A stretch of DNA of 46,098 bases from Ruminococcus sp. (GCA_017534835.1 JAFXVT010000048.1:1-46098), one strand, 5' to 3'. Shown: positions 15,688 to 25,276, numbered from the stretch's first letter. The notes: generated from the sequence alone by a model not told the origin. Made by a program: numbers and translations.

Positions 15688-17121
15688 ATGTTATTAAGAG
15701 ACCTTATCGAAGAAAACGCTGTGACAGCTATCGGTGATACCGAGATAACCTCGCTCACTGACGATACGCGGAAAGTCACTGACGGCAGCCTCTTTGTCTG
15801 CATAAAGGGCGGAAGATTCGACGGTCACGACGCCGCAGGGGAAATGCTTGAAAAGGGCGCTGCTGCGGTGGTATGCGAGCGCGACCTCGGGCTCGGCGAC
15901 AGACAGATAGTCGTCGGCGATACACGCGAGATGTACGGAAAGCTCTGTGCGGCGTGGTTCGGTCATCCAGAACGGAAAATGACACTGATAGGCGTTACCG
16001 GTACGAACGGAAAGACCACGACCACCAGCGTTATCAAGTATATCCTTATGTCGGCAGGCTTCAAAACAGGTCTTATCGGCACGATCCAGAACGAGATAGG
16101 CGATGAGGTGATACACACCGAAAACACCACTCCGCTGACCTTCGAGTTTATGTCGGTGCTTGCAAAAATGGCTGAGGCAGGCTGCAAATACGTTGTTATG
16201 GAGGTCAGCTCCTTCGGGCTCTGCCAGAGACGCATCGGTCCTTCACATTTCAGGACGGCTGTGTTCACGAACCTCACTCAGGATCACCTTGATTACCACA
16301 AGGATATGGAGGACTACTATCAGGCGAAGAAAATGCTCTTCGACATCTGTGATGCGGCGATCATCAATACCGACGATGAATACGGCAGACGCCTCTACAG
16401 CGAGACAGAATGCGAGAAGTATTCGTTCAGCGTGAAAGAAAATGCCGACATCTACGCGGACGGAATAAAGATAAAGTCCACCGGGAGCAGCTTCTGGTAC
16501 TGCTGCGGAAATAAGTCGCGCCTCGTAAAGACGCGTATACCGGGACTTTTCAATGTCTCGAACCTTACGGCGGCTATCGCGGTATGTCTCCGCGAGGGCA
16601 TACCTGCCGAGACAGTGATAAACGCTATCGGAAACTATAACGGCGTCAAGGGCAGATGCGAGGTCATCCCGACCGGACGCGATTTCACGGTCATATGCGA
16701 CTATGCACACACTCCCGATGCTGTCGAGAATATCCTGCGCAGCGTAAAGGAGTACACCGAGGGCAGACTCATCTGTCTGTTCGGCTGCGGAGGGAACCGC
16801 GATGCGGCAAAGCGTCCGAAAATGGCTCAGGCTGCGGCAAAATACGCCGACAGGCTCATCGTCACATCAGACAATCCGCGAAATGAGGACCCCGAGGCTA
16901 TAATCCGCGAGATACTCACCGGACTTGAGGGCTCGGCTGTTCCGTATGACGTTGTGACAGACCGCCGCGAGGCTATCTATCACGCACTGAAAACGGCTCA
17001 GAAGGGCGATATTATCGTCCTTGCGGGAAAGGGTCACGAGGACTATCAGATAATCGGCGGAATGGAGCATATCCACTTCGATGAGCGCGAGGTAGTCGCG
17101 GACGGACTGAAGCTTTTGTAA
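15688..17121 (+). CDS. murE: UDP-MurNAc-L-Ala-D-Glu: meso-diaminopimelate ligase MurE
   Basis: MurE adds the third residue of the peptidoglycan stem peptide in the cytoplasm, using ATP. The 477-residue product has the Mur ligase P-loop GVTGTNGKTTTTS (about 101-113), HTENTTPL, TNLTQDHLDYHKDM, and DNPR (395-398), the motif that marks meso-DAP rather than lysine specificity. I chose the ATG at 15688 after the strong CGGAGG site; a TTG overlapping the PBP stop has no ribosome site. murF, which usually follows, is missing: mraY is next. Confidence 0.97.
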   Translation: MLLRDLIEENAVTAIGDTEITSLTDDTRKVTDGSLFVCIKGGRFDGHDAAGEMLEKGAAAVVCERDLGLGDRQIVVGDTREMYGKLCAAWFGHPERKMTLIGVTGTNGKTTTTSVIKYILMSAGFKTGLIGTIQNEIGDEVIHTENTTPLTFEFMSVLAKMAEAGCKYVVMEVSSFGLCQRRIGPSHFRTAVFTNLTQDHLDYHKDMEDYYQAKKMLFDICDAAIINTDDEYGRRLYSETECEKYSFSVKENADIYADGIKIKSTGSSFWYCCGNKSRLVKTRIPGLFNVSNLTAAIAVCLREGIPAETVINAIGNYNGVKGRCEVIPTGRDFTVICDYAHTPDAVENILRSVKEYTEGRLICLFGCGGNRDAAKRPKMAQAAAKYADRLIVTSDNPRNEDPEAIIREILTGLEGSAVPYDVVTDRREAIYHALKTAQKGDIIVLAGKGHEDYQIIGGMEHIHFDEREVVADGLKLL

Positions 17122-17162
17122 TGAAAATAAGTCAATAATAAAAATTGGAGTTGTTTTGTTTT

Positions 17163-18209
17163 ATGTCTTTATGGATAATAAACCTGTTCACTGCACTGCT
17201 CTCGTTCGCGATAGCAGGTATATCCGGCAAATGGCTGGTGCCCTTCCTGCACAGGATAAAGTTCGGGCAGCCTATCAAGACTGAGGACGGTCCGCAGTGG
17301 CACGCCAAAAAACAGGGTACACCCACAATGGGCGGCTTTATGTTCATCATATCGACAGTCATTACCGCTATCGGCGGATACTGGGCTTACCGTATCAGAT
17401 ACGGGCTCGATTCAACAGCTCCGGAAACACATAATGCCTTTTTCCGTTTGCTGAGCGTCATCGTTTTCTCGCTCCTGTTCGGACTCATAGGCTTTATCGA
17501 CGATTACACCAAGGTCGCACGCAAGAACAACGACGGTCTGACCCCGTGGCAGAAGATAGCCCTTCAGACCTTGTTCGGGCTCGGATTCCTATTTATGATA
17601 TTCAAATTCGGCGACGGCAAGACTACCATCGACCTCGGCTTCTGGGAGTCGCCCTCGCTCGGCATTTTCTACTATGTGCTGATGATACCCGTTATCATCT
17701 ACCTCACGAATGCGGTAAACCTCACAGACGGCGTTGACGGTCTGTGCGGCTCGGTGACGTTCGTGGCTATGCTGATATTCACGGTATGCTGCGCATTCCT
17801 GCGCGAAAACGAGCTCTCGTTCTTCACTATGGCGCTCGCAGGCGGCTGTCTCGGATTCCTTATCTGGAACCTTAACCCCGCCAAGTGCTTTATGGGCGAC
17901 ACGGGCTCGATGTTCCTCGGCGCGGCTGTTACTGGCGTGGGACTCGTTTTCCACAAGCACCTGCTTCTCCTGCTCGTCGCTCTCGTTTACATATTCGAGG
18001 CGCTCTCGGTAGTGATACAGGTGACATATTTCAAGATCACCAAAAAGCTCCGCTCTGATCATCAGGGTCAGCGCATTTTCAAGATGACTCCCATACACCA
18101 CCACTTCGAGATGAGCGGCTACAGTGAGTACAAGATAGTCATCACATTCTCGCTCGCAGGTATCATATTCGGCGTACTGGGAATAGTAACTCTGGTGGCA
18201 CTCAGCTGA
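17163..18209 (+). CDS. mraY: phospho-MurNAc-pentapeptide translocase MraY
   Basis: MraY transfers phospho-MurNAc-pentapeptide to undecaprenyl phosphate, forming lipid I at the inner membrane face. The 348-residue product has about ten membrane helices and the signatures GTPTMGG (about 50-56), FIDDYTKV, NAVNLTDGVDGL and PIHHHFEMSG near the C-terminus. The ATG at 17163 is preceded by TTGGAG at a longish 12-base spacing; an upstream TTG at 17145 is possible but starts inside that site. It sits between murE and ftsW with neither murF nor murD in place. Confidence 0.97.
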   Translation: MSLWIINLFTALLSFAIAGISGKWLVPFLHRIKFGQPIKTEDGPQWHAKKQGTPTMGGFMFIISTVITAIGGYWAYRIRYGLDSTAPETHNAFFRLLSVIVFSLLFGLIGFIDDYTKVARKNNDGLTPWQKIALQTLFGLGFLFMIFKFGDGKTTIDLGFWESPSLGIFYYVLMIPVIIYLTNAVNLTDGVDGLCGSVTFVAMLIFTVCCAFLRENELSFFTMALAGGCLGFLIWNLNPAKCFMGDTGSMFLGAAVTGVGLVFHKHLLLLLVALVYIFEALSVVIQVTYFKITKKLRSDHQGQRIFKMTPIHHHFEMSGYSEYKIVITFSLAGIIFGVLGIVTLVALS

Positions 18210-18236
18210 ACCGGACTAAGACTGTAGGAGGAATAA

Positions 18237-19526
18237 ATGGCTGCACAGACTAAAAAGAAGGGAAGCTCCGGCGGTATCCTGCGTGCATTCGTGGGCGATA
18301 CAAGGTCGAGCGACATAAGCGTCCCGTTCTTTGCCTATGTAATGACACTTCTCGTTGTCGGTCTCATAATGATGGCTTCCGCGAGCTATGCGTGGGCATA
18401 CAGCGATTTCGGCGACGGCCTTTATTACGCGAAGAAGCAGGCAGTCTTTGCCGGTATCGGCTTTGTCGCGATGATATTCTTTATGAAGATGGATTACCAC
18501 AACTTTATGAAGATAAAGCTGCCCATACTGAAAAACTTCAATATTGCCGGAATAATGTATATCGGCGTGGGCGTGCTCCTCGTAATGGTACTGCTCATCG
18601 GTAACGATGAGGGCGGTTCGATGGGCGCACGGCGCTGGATAGACATAGGTCCGATAAACCTTCAGCCTTCTGAGGTCGCAAAGCTCGCGCTCATCATATT
18701 CTTTGCCTACAGTATGGAGCGCGACGGCAGAAAAATGAACGATTTCAAGACAGGTATCCTGAAATATGTGGCTCTGCTCGGTGTGTATGTACTGCTGATC
18801 GCGGCTGAGAAGCACATTTCCGGTATCATGCTCATAAGCGTTATCGCAGTTGTTATGATACTCTGCGGCGGCGCTAACTGGAAGCAGTATTCGGTGCTTG
18901 CTATAGGCACTCTGCTTGCGGCATTCGGCTATGTATCGTGGCAGTCGAAGGTTCCGGACAGCTACGTTGCAAAGCGTATCGCCTCGTGGAGAGACCCCTT
19001 CTCGGACGTCCTCGATGTTACGTGGCAGACCGCGAATTCGCTCATAGCTATCGGCTCGGGCGGACTTTTCGGTCTCGGGCTCGGAAACTCCCGTCAGAAG
19101 TATCTCTACCTCCCCGAGACAAAGAACGACTTTGTTTTCCCGATAGTCTGCGAGGAGATCGGCTTCGTGGGAGCTCTCGCGATAATACTTGTATTCTTCC
19201 TCCTCATAATCGAGGGCTATTCTATCGCAGTCCGCTGCAAGGACCGCTTCGGTATGCTCATCGCAGTAGGTATCACGACTCAGATAGGCATACAGACCGT
19301 CCTCAACCTCGCCGTTGTAAGCAATCTCATACCGAATACCGGTATCTCGCTCCCGTTCTTCAGCTACGGAGGCACGGCGCTCGTAATGCAGCTTGCGGAA
19401 ATGGGCATAATGCTCAATATATCGCAGCACAGATACTATGAGCCCGAAAAGGAGGAGACCGTTCCGCTTCCGGATGAGGACGGCGATGACGGCAGCGACG
19501 ACTACAACGAACCTAAAAACGCATAA
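18237..19526 (+). CDS. ftsW: FtsW/RodA/SpoVE family glycosyltransferase
   Basis: SEDS-family peptidoglycan polymerase working with the septal PBP. The 429-residue product has a basic N-terminus, about ten membrane helices, and the family motifs GARRWIDIGPINLQPSEVAKL (about 125-145, containing the catalytic-site region), GLGLGNSRQKYLYLPETKNDF, and NTGISLPFFSYGGTALV. It ends in an acidic tail of about 30 residues (EPEKEETVPLPDEDGDDG). A TAGGAGGAATAA ribosome site precedes the ATG. Position between mraY and murG favours FtsW or SpoVE over RodA; the murD gene usual before it is absent. Confidence 0.95.
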   Translation: MAAQTKKKGSSGGILRAFVGDTRSSDISVPFFAYVMTLLVVGLIMMASASYAWAYSDFGDGLYYAKKQAVFAGIGFVAMIFFMKMDYHNFMKIKLPILKNFNIAGIMYIGVGVLLVMVLLIGNDEGGSMGARRWIDIGPINLQPSEVAKLALIIFFAYSMERDGRKMNDFKTGILKYVALLGVYVLLIAAEKHISGIMLISVIAVVMILCGGANWKQYSVLAIGTLLAAFGYVSWQSKVPDSYVAKRIASWRDPFSDVLDVTWQTANSLIAIGSGGLFGLGLGNSRQKYLYLPETKNDFVFPIVCEEIGFVGALAIILVFFLLIIEGYSIAVRCKDRFGMLIAVGITTQIGIQTVLNLAVVSNLIPNTGISLPFFSYGGTALVMQLAEMGIMLNISQHRYYEPEKEETVPLPDEDGDDGSDDYNEPKNA

Positions 19527-19538
19527 AGGAGCATTCTT

Positions 19539-20672
19539 ATGAGAGTCCTTATCTCGTGCGGCGGCACAGGCGGACACATCAATCCCGGTCTTGCTATCGC
19601 CGACATAATAAAGCAGAAATATCCCGATGCCGAGTTCCTGTTCGCGGGCACGCCGAAGGGAATGGAGGCTAAGCTCGTTCCGCAGGCAGGCTATCGGCTC
19701 GAAACGATAAAGGTAGCAGGCTTTCAGCGCCGTATCTCTATCGAGAACATCGGCAGGAACGCAAAGGCTGTCGCTTACCTTGCGGCCTCTGGAAGAAGGG
19801 CAAAGGCGATAATCGAGGGCTTCAAGCCCGATATTGCGATAGGTACGGGCGGCTACGCTGCCGGACCTGTTATACGCAAGGCGGCAAGAATGGGTATCCC
19901 GACTGCTATCCACGAACAAAACGCTTATCCCGGCGTTACGAACAGACTGCTCTCAAAGGAAGTCGATTACGTTATGCTCACCGTCAAGGAAGCACTCGAC
20001 TTTATGGATAAGAGCAAGTTCGAGTACAGCGTTACAGGACTCCCCGTAAGAAGCAATATCAATACCATAAGCAAGTCCGAGGCTCGCAGGAAGCTCGGCT
20101 TCAATGACGATTTCACGATACTTTCGTTCGGCGGAAGTCTCGGTGCAGGCTGCATAAATGAGACAATGGCCGCCGCTATAAAATGGCATTACGGAAAGAA
20201 GCTCAGCATAAACCATATCCACGGCTACGGCGGTATGGGCAAGGAGACTTTTCCGCAGGCTATGGAGGCAGCCGGTATACCGCTGAAAAGCGACCGTCTG
20301 CGCATCACTGAATACATAAACGATATGGACGTATGCCTTGCAGCTGCCGACCTCGTTATCTGCCGGAGCGGTGCTTCCACTCTTGCTGAGCTCGAAGCAG
20401 CGGGAAAGGCTTCGATACTCATTCCTTCGCCGATAGTTGCGGGCAATCATCAGTATCACAATGCGATGGTGCTCGGAAAAGCCGGAGCAGCTGTCGTTAT
20501 CGAGCAGAAGGACGTCACCGATGATAGGATAATTTCCGAGATAGAGAAGCTCTATAACGCTCCCGACCGCGTAGAGGTGATGTCGAAGAGCGCGGCTGAC
20601 CTTCATCTCAGCGATACGAATGAGCGGATACTCGCTGTTGTCGAGAAGCTCATCGCGAAAGGGAAAAAATGA
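19539..20672 (+). CDS. murG: UDP-GlcNAc: lipid I N-acetylglucosaminyltransferase MurG
   Basis: MurG converts lipid I to lipid II at the cytosolic membrane face. The 377-residue product starts MRVLISCGGTGGHINPGLAIA, the diphosphate-binding glycine loop, has AIHEQNAYPGVTNRLL (about 127-142), a second glycine loop FGGSLGAGCINE, and CRSGASTLAELEAAGKASILIPSP, the UDP-GlcNAc-binding region. Length is slightly above the usual 355-365. A GGAGC ribosome site precedes the ATG 12 bases after ftsW. The last codon overlaps the start of the next gene (ATGA). Confidence 0.97.
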   Translation: MRVLISCGGTGGHINPGLAIADIIKQKYPDAEFLFAGTPKGMEAKLVPQAGYRLETIKVAGFQRRISIENIGRNAKAVAYLAASGRRAKAIIEGFKPDIAIGTGGYAAGPVIRKAARMGIPTAIHEQNAYPGVTNRLLSKEVDYVMLTVKEALDFMDKSKFEYSVTGLPVRSNINTISKSEARRKLGFNDDFTILSFGGSLGAGCINETMAAAIKWHYGKKLSINHIHGYGGMGKETFPQAMEAAGIPLKSDRLRITEYINDMDVCLAAADLVICRSGASTLAELEAAGKASILIPSPIVAGNHQYHNAMVLGKAGAAVVIEQKDVTDDRIISEIEKLYNAPDRVEVMSKSAADLHLSDTNERILAVVEKLIAKGKK

Positions 20673-21535
20673 GATACGAGAACAAGCAAGATGTATTCGG
20701 CACGAAGCTGAATGTCTACACAGAGGGCGAGGGGCCTGTCACCATAGTATTTATGTCAGGCAGCGGAGTGACTTGTCCTGTGCTCGAATATAAGCCGATA
20801 TACAGGCGGATGTCCAAGAAGTACCGCATTGCTGTCATTGAAAAGGCAGGCTACGGCTTCAGTGACGGCACTGATGAGCCGCGCACGATAGAGAATCTCG
20901 TTGCGGCTGACCGCGAGGCTCTGCGCAAGGCAGGCATCGAGCCGCCGTATGTGCTCGCTCCGCATTCGTATTCGGGCTTTGAGGCTGTTTACTGGGCGAA
21001 TACCTATCCCGACGAGGTCAAGGCAGTGCTGAGCATGGATATGGGTGTGCCCGAACTCGCGGTGGAGCAGTCTAAGGAGATAGGCGAGGATAAGCGGCTC
21101 GCACAGCTTGACAAGTCCCATAAGCTCCTGCAAAAAATAGCCAGGGACGGCTTCTTTGCGAAGCTGATAAAGAGCAAGACCGAGAATGTCTCGGGGCTGA
21201 TGACGGGCAATGAACTCACCGACGAGGAGAAGCAGGTCTACCGCAGGCTCTTCTACAAGAATATCGCCAACCGCGAATATTACGAGGAATCACGCCTCAT
21301 GACCGATAACGCGAAGAAGGCTGCCGATACGGGAGCGCTGAAATGTCCGTGCTGCTTCTTCATCAGCGATATGAAAACGCTCAGCAAGAACCTCAGCTGG
21401 CGCAAAGCCGGACTTGATTTCGCCGAGAAATGCGGCGGCGAGGTACATCTCTCCGACAAGGGGCATATGATGTACGCGCTCATTCCCGATGAAATGGCAG
21501 ATACATTTGACAGATTCCTACAGGCTAACCTGTGA
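20669..21535 (+). CDS. alpha/beta hydrolase inside the dcw cluster
   Basis: A 288-residue alpha/beta-hydrolase-fold protein: GEGPVTIVFMSGSG (oxyanion region, about 20-33), IEKAGYGFSDG, nucleophile elbow APHSYSGFEAV (Ser near 99), and a late GHMMYALIPDEMAD supplying the His. The elbow has Pro and Ser where most families have Gly (GxSxG), so it is divergent. No signal peptide is seen; it should be cytosolic. Its ATG overlaps the murG stop, so it is translationally coupled to murG and followed by murA. Substrate is unknown; it is not a standard dcw gene. Confidence 0.85.
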   Translation: MRYENKQDVFGTKLNVYTEGEGPVTIVFMSGSGVTCPVLEYKPIYRRMSKKYRIAVIEKAGYGFSDGTDEPRTIENLVAADREALRKAGIEPPYVLAPHSYSGFEAVYWANTYPDEVKAVLSMDMGVPELAVEQSKEIGEDKRLAQLDKSHKLLQKIARDGFFAKLIKSKTENVSGLMTGNELTDEEKQVYRRLFYKNIANREYYEESRLMTDNAKKAADTGALKCPCCFFISDMKTLSKNLSWRKAGLDFAEKCGGEVHLSDKGHMMYALIPDEMADTFDRFLQANL

Positions 21536-21544
21536 CATAAACAC

Positions 21545-21580
21545 ACCTCGATGCATAATATACACAAAAAGCTGCGAGGT
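21545..21580 (+). promoter_or_regulatory. hairpin that could sequester the murA ribosome site
   Basis: ACCTCG (21545-21550) pairs with CGAGGT (21575-21580), and the second arm contains the AGGT of the murA ribosome site, six bases ahead of the ATG. Six base pairs across a 24-base loop are modest, so any effect may depend on translation of the upstream gene. Confidence 0.35.
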
Positions 21581-21586
21581 GGTATT

Positions 21587-22846
21587 ATGCAGAGATTCAT
21601 CATTACGGGAGGGAGCCGTCTCAGCGGCGAGCTGACTCTACAGGGCAGCAAAAACAGCGCTCTTCCCATTATGGCAGCGGCTCTGCTCGGCGAGGGCGAG
21701 TCGGTGCTGAAAAGCTGTCCGGCGCTGACGGACGTTTATTCGGCTTCGAGGATACTGGGCTGTCTCGGCTGCAAATGCAGTATTTCCGGCGGCACTGCGG
21801 TCATTGACCCGTGCGGTGCCGGGGGCTCGGAGATCCCTGAGGAGCTTATGCGCGAAATGCGCTCTTCAATTATGTTTATGGGCGCTATCCTCGGAAGGAC
21901 GGGGGAGTGTGCCGTCAGTATACCCGGTGGCTGCGAGCTCGGTCCGCGTCCGATAGATATGCACCTTGCGGCGCTGAGAAGGATGGGCGCCGATATTTCC
22001 GAAAACGGCGGCAGGATACGCTGCCGTATACCCGGCGGCAGAGCTCACGGAGCTAAGATAACGCTGCCGTTCCCTTCGGTCGGAGCGACCGAGAATATTA
22101 TCCTCTGTGCAGTGTGCGCGGAGGGCGAAACTATCGTCAACAACGCTGCGAGAGAGCCGGAGATACACGACCTGTGCGATTTCCTGCGAAGGCGCGGCGC
22201 TGATATAAAGGGCGACGGCGAGAGCAGTATCGTGATAAGCGGCGTCGATACGCTGCACGGCTGCGAGCACACGGTCATGCCCGACCGTATCGCCGGAGCA
22301 ACTTACCTCTCGATGACTGCTGCGGCAGGTGGCGAGATAATACTGAAAAATGCCTGTACAGCCGAAATGGAGCCGTTCCTGTCCGTTCTGGAGCAGACCG
22401 GCTGCCGCATATACACGGCTGAAAACAGGATATACCTCAGGAGCAGCGGTAGGCTGAAGGCGGTCCGCGACAGGATACGCACTATGCCGCATCCCGGCTT
22501 CCCGACGGACGCGCAGGCTGTCCTTATGGCGGCTCTTGCAACGGCTGACGGTGCAAGCGTTTTTGAGGAGAATATCTTTGACTGCCGTTACCGTCATACC
22601 GGTGCGCTCATAAAAATGGGGGCGGACATTGAGGTGATGGGGAAGGTGGCAGTCGTCCGCGGAGTCCCGAGGCTCAGGGGCGCGGACATCGAAGCGACCG
22701 ACCTTCGCGGAGGTGCGGCAATGGCTGCTGCGGCTCTCGCGGCGGAGGGTACGACCTGTCTGAGCGGTATAGCGCACATCGACAGGGGATATGAAAAATT
22801 TGAGGAGGCTGTCAGCTCACTCGGCGGAAAAATATGCCGGGCGTGA
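21587..22846 (+). CDS. murA: UDP-N-acetylglucosamine 1-carboxyvinyltransferase MurA
   Basis: MurA transfers enolpyruvate from PEP to UDP-GlcNAc, the first committed step of peptidoglycan synthesis and the fosfomycin target. The 419-residue product has LQGSKNSALPIMAAALL (about 15-31), PGGCELGPRPIDMHL with the catalytic Cys116, and HPGFPTDAQA with Asp308. The presence of Cys rather than Asp predicts fosfomycin sensitivity. I chose the ATG at 21587 because CGAGGTGG precedes it; an upstream in-frame ATG at 21551 does not have a site. MurA is often outside the dcw cluster; here it lies between the hydrolase and ftsQ. Confidence 0.96.
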   Translation: MQRFIITGGSRLSGELTLQGSKNSALPIMAAALLGEGESVLKSCPALTDVYSASRILGCLGCKCSISGGTAVIDPCGAGGSEIPEELMREMRSSIMFMGAILGRTGECAVSIPGGCELGPRPIDMHLAALRRMGADISENGGRIRCRIPGGRAHGAKITLPFPSVGATENIILCAVCAEGETIVNNAAREPEIHDLCDFLRRRGADIKGDGESSIVISGVDTLHGCEHTVMPDRIAGATYLSMTAAAGGEIILKNACTAEMEPFLSVLEQTGCRIYTAENRIYLRSSGRLKAVRDRIRTMPHPGFPTDAQAVLMAALATADGASVFEENIFDCRYRHTGALIKMGADIEVMGKVAVVRGVPRLRGADIEATDLRGGAAMAAAALAAEGTTCLSGIAHIDRGYEKFEEAVSSLGGKICRA

Positions 22847-22867
22847 CGGCAGAGGTTTGGTGTTAAT

Positions 22868-23917
22868 ATGAACGATGTCGAAAAAACCAACATAGAAAGG
22901 AAGAACAGCGGCAAACGTATGCGCCGCCGCAAGCGTATGATGAGCGTTTATACGGTCGTTGTGCTGCTTCTGGTGCTCACTGTGGGCGTAACGATGTGCT
23001 TCACATTCCTTTTCAATATTGACGAGATCGTCGTTTCCGGCGAATCTGAGACGTATACCTCTATGGATATTGTCGAGGTCTCGGGGATACACGCAGGCGA
23101 TAACCTGTTCAGAACCGATACTAAAAAGGCTGAGCAGCGCATTCTCGATCAGCTTCTCTACGTCGAGACAGCTGACGTTGACAGGGATTTTCCCTCGACG
23201 CTCCGCATAAAGGTCACACGCTGCGTACCGGCTTACAATATCCAGTACGAGCACGGTGTTCTCCTCGTCAGCCGGAAGGGAAAGATACTCGCTGACAATG
23301 ACTTCTACACGGATGTGGAGAATCTGCCGATAATCTACGGCTTTGATCCTGCCGATACCGAGCCGGGCAAGCCGATACAGTCAAAGAACGAGAATAAGTA
23401 TGACGCCTTCTGTCAGCTGATAAAGCGCTTCGACAGGGACGATAACACCGACATTTCGACGATCGACCTCACGAACGAATACGCTATCACCGTAAACTAC
23501 AGGAGCGGACTCATTTTTAAAATGGGTAACTGGAGCGATGTTGAATACAAGCTCGACCTCGCACAGGCTGCTATGAACGATGAGAGCATCAAGGGCAAGA
23601 AGGGCTATCTTATGATGGTCGGCTCGAAGCAGTGCAGCTTCCGTATGAGCGGCGAGGCTGACGATGTTACGACTGCGCCTATAGTGACCGATGAGAACGG
23701 TCTGCCCGTGACGACATCGGCTGCAACTACCACAACTGCCGTTTCCGATAACAGCTGGCAGCCCGACCCCGATTACAGCTGGCAGGGTGACGGCACAGGT
23801 CAGGAGGATTACGGCACAGGTCAGGAAGACTACGGTCAGGACGGCGGAGCCGGCGATTACGGCGATGGATTCGGCTATGACGGCTACGAGAACACCGATA
23901 TTTACAATGACCAGTGA
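22868..23917 (+). CDS. ftsQ: cell division protein FtsQ/DivIB
   Basis: Bitopic divisome protein that binds FtsL and FtsB/DivIC. The 349-residue product has a very basic cytosolic start (RKNSGKRMRRRKRMM), one membrane helix (about 28-50), a POTRA domain (FNIDEIVVSGESETYTSMDIVEVSGI, about 52-120) and the beta domain to about residue 260. The C-terminal 70 residues are low-complexity: a Thr/Ala patch, then SWQ and GQEDYG-type repeats rich in Gly, Asp and Tyr. Such a tail is not usual for the family and should be extracellular. The AGAGG ribosome site is modest. Last dcw gene before the ftsZ promoter. Confidence 0.92.
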   Translation: MNDVEKTNIERKNSGKRMRRRKRMMSVYTVVVLLLVLTVGVTMCFTFLFNIDEIVVSGESETYTSMDIVEVSGIHAGDNLFRTDTKKAEQRILDQLLYVETADVDRDFPSTLRIKVTRCVPAYNIQYEHGVLLVSRKGKILADNDFYTDVENLPIIYGFDPADTEPGKPIQSKNENKYDAFCQLIKRFDRDDNTDISTIDLTNEYAITVNYRSGLIFKMGNWSDVEYKLDLAQAAMNDESIKGKKGYLMMVGSKQCSFRMSGEADDVTTAPIVTDENGLPVTTSAATTTTAVSDNSWQPDPDYSWQGDGTGQEDYGTGQEDYGQDGGAGDYGDGFGYDGYENTDIYNDQ

Positions 23918-23995
23918 CAAATACGTGCAAGCCGAGACTAAATGATATGATTCGATTGTGCAAATCAACGAAATTTCAGAAAATTGCTCAGTTGC

Positions 23996-24024
23996 TTGCA
24001 AATTTACGAATAATATGCTAAAAT
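23996..24024 (+). promoter_or_regulatory. sigma-A promoter of ftsZ
   Basis: TTGCAA (23996-24001), 17 bases, TAAAAT (24019-24024) with an extended TGC just before the -10. It would allow ftsZ to be made separately from the dcw operon. The rest of the 176-base gap after ftsQ is A/T-rich without a clear terminator. Confidence 0.8.
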
Positions 24025-24093
24025 GATATGTGTATTTATAGGGTGAAATTTACTTAAAAGATACAGATAAATAAAAGTAGGAGGAGTTTCGAA

Positions 24094-25230
24094 ATGTCAG
24101 ATTTTAATTATGAAGAAGCAATGGAACCCGATGTTAACATAAAGGTCATAGGCGTTGGCGGCGGCGGCGGAAACGCTGTAAACTGCATGGTCGATTCCGG
24201 TGTTAATGACATCGAGTACATCGCTATCAATACTGACGCAAAGGCTCTCAATAAATCCAAGGCTACAACAAGGATACCGATCGGTACCAAGCTCACAAAG
24301 GGCAGAGGCGCCGGCAACAAGCCTGAGATCGGTCAGCGCAGTGCTGAGGAGAACAGAGACGAGATCGAAGCCCACCTCAAGGGCGCTGATATGATCTTTA
24401 TTACTGCCGGTATGGGCGGCGGTACGGGAACAGGTGCTGCTCCTGTAGTTGCAAAGATCGCCAAGGAAATGGATATACTCACAGTCGCTGTTGTTACAAA
24501 GCCCTTCCTCTTCGAGAGAGAGCAGAAGATGGCTCAGGCTGAAAGAGGTATCGCAGAGCTCAGAAAATACGTTGATTCTCTCATCGTTATCCCCAACGAG
24601 AAGCTTCTTGACGGTAAGCAGCAGCTCACTATGAAGCAGTCATTCTCGCTTTCGGATGACGTTCTCAAGACCGGTGTAAAGAGCATTTCAGACCTCATCG
24701 TTGAAGAGGGCTACATCAACCTTGACTTCGCTGACGTTTCTACGATCATGCGCGGCGCAGGCTATGCTCATATGGCTATCGGACACGGCTCCGGCAAGGA
24801 GAAGGCAAAGGAAGCTGCAAATGCTGTTATCTCCAGCCCGCTTCTTGAAACCTCTATCTCCGGCGCAAAGAGACTCCTTATCAATATCGCTATGTCTGAG
24901 GACGTGCTCTCTGCTGATGTTGATGAGGCAACGAAGATGATCACAGATACAGCTGCTGACGGTGTTGAGTTCATCTTCGGTACTGCATTCAAGGAGGATA
25001 TGCAGGACGAGATGACTATCACAGTTATCGCTGCCGGCTTCGAGGATACAGATGCTCCCGCTGTTGAGGAGGCTCCTGCTGCTGATGAAGCTGCGACAGG
25101 TATCGATGATATCATCCCGATCGACAATCCGCTCATCGACGGTCTCGGATTCGGTTCAAACGAGCCCAAGCCCGTTTCTTCGAGCACCGATTACGATCTT
25201 GACGATATTCTCAAGATCCTCGGCAACTGA
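24094..25230 (+). CDS. ftsZ: cell division protein FtsZ
   Basis: Tubulin-like GTPase that forms the Z ring. The 378-residue product has [17 protein letters not shown] (about 10-26), the tubulin signature [14 protein letters not shown] (about 108-121), the T7 loop [11 protein letters not shown], and a C-terminal linker ending in [12 protein letters not shown], the likely partner-binding peptide. Length and order are normal. A GTAGGAGGAG ribosome site precedes the ATG. ftsA, commonly upstream, is absent: ftsZ follows ftsQ directly, as in several Clostridia. Its own promoter and terminator make it monocistronic. Confidence 0.98.
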   Translation: MSDFNYEEAMEPDVNIKVIGVGGGGGNAVNCMVDSGVNDIEYIAINTDAKALNKSKATTRIPIGTKLTKGRGAGNKPEIGQRSAEENRDEIEAHLKGADMIFITAGMGGGTGTGAAPVVAKIAKEMDILTVAVVTKPFLFEREQKMAQAERGIAELRKYVDSLIVIPNEKLLDGKQQLTMKQSFSLSDDVLKTGVKSISDLIVEEGYINLDFADVSTIMRGAGYAHMAIGHGSGKEKAKEAANAVISSPLLETSISGAKRLLINIAMSEDVLSADVDEATKMITDTAADGVEFIFGTAFKEDMQDEMTITVIAAGFEDTDAPAVEEAPAADEAATGIDDIIPIDNPLIDGLGFGSNEPKPVSSSTDYDLDDILKILGN

Positions 25231-25244
25231 ATAAAAGCGTTATC

Positions 25245-25276
25245 AACGGCTGCACAGAAATGTGCAGCCGTTTTTT
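25245..25276 (+). terminator. intrinsic terminator of ftsZ
   Basis: ACGGCTGCACA, a GAAA tetraloop and TGTGCAGCCGT form a perfect 11-bp stem followed by TTTTTT. Confidence 0.93.

Noticed and set aside
18216-19919. A 567-codon open frame opposite ftsW and murG
   Set aside because: Same reasoning: antisense to well-defined genes, composition of a complement frame, no start signals.
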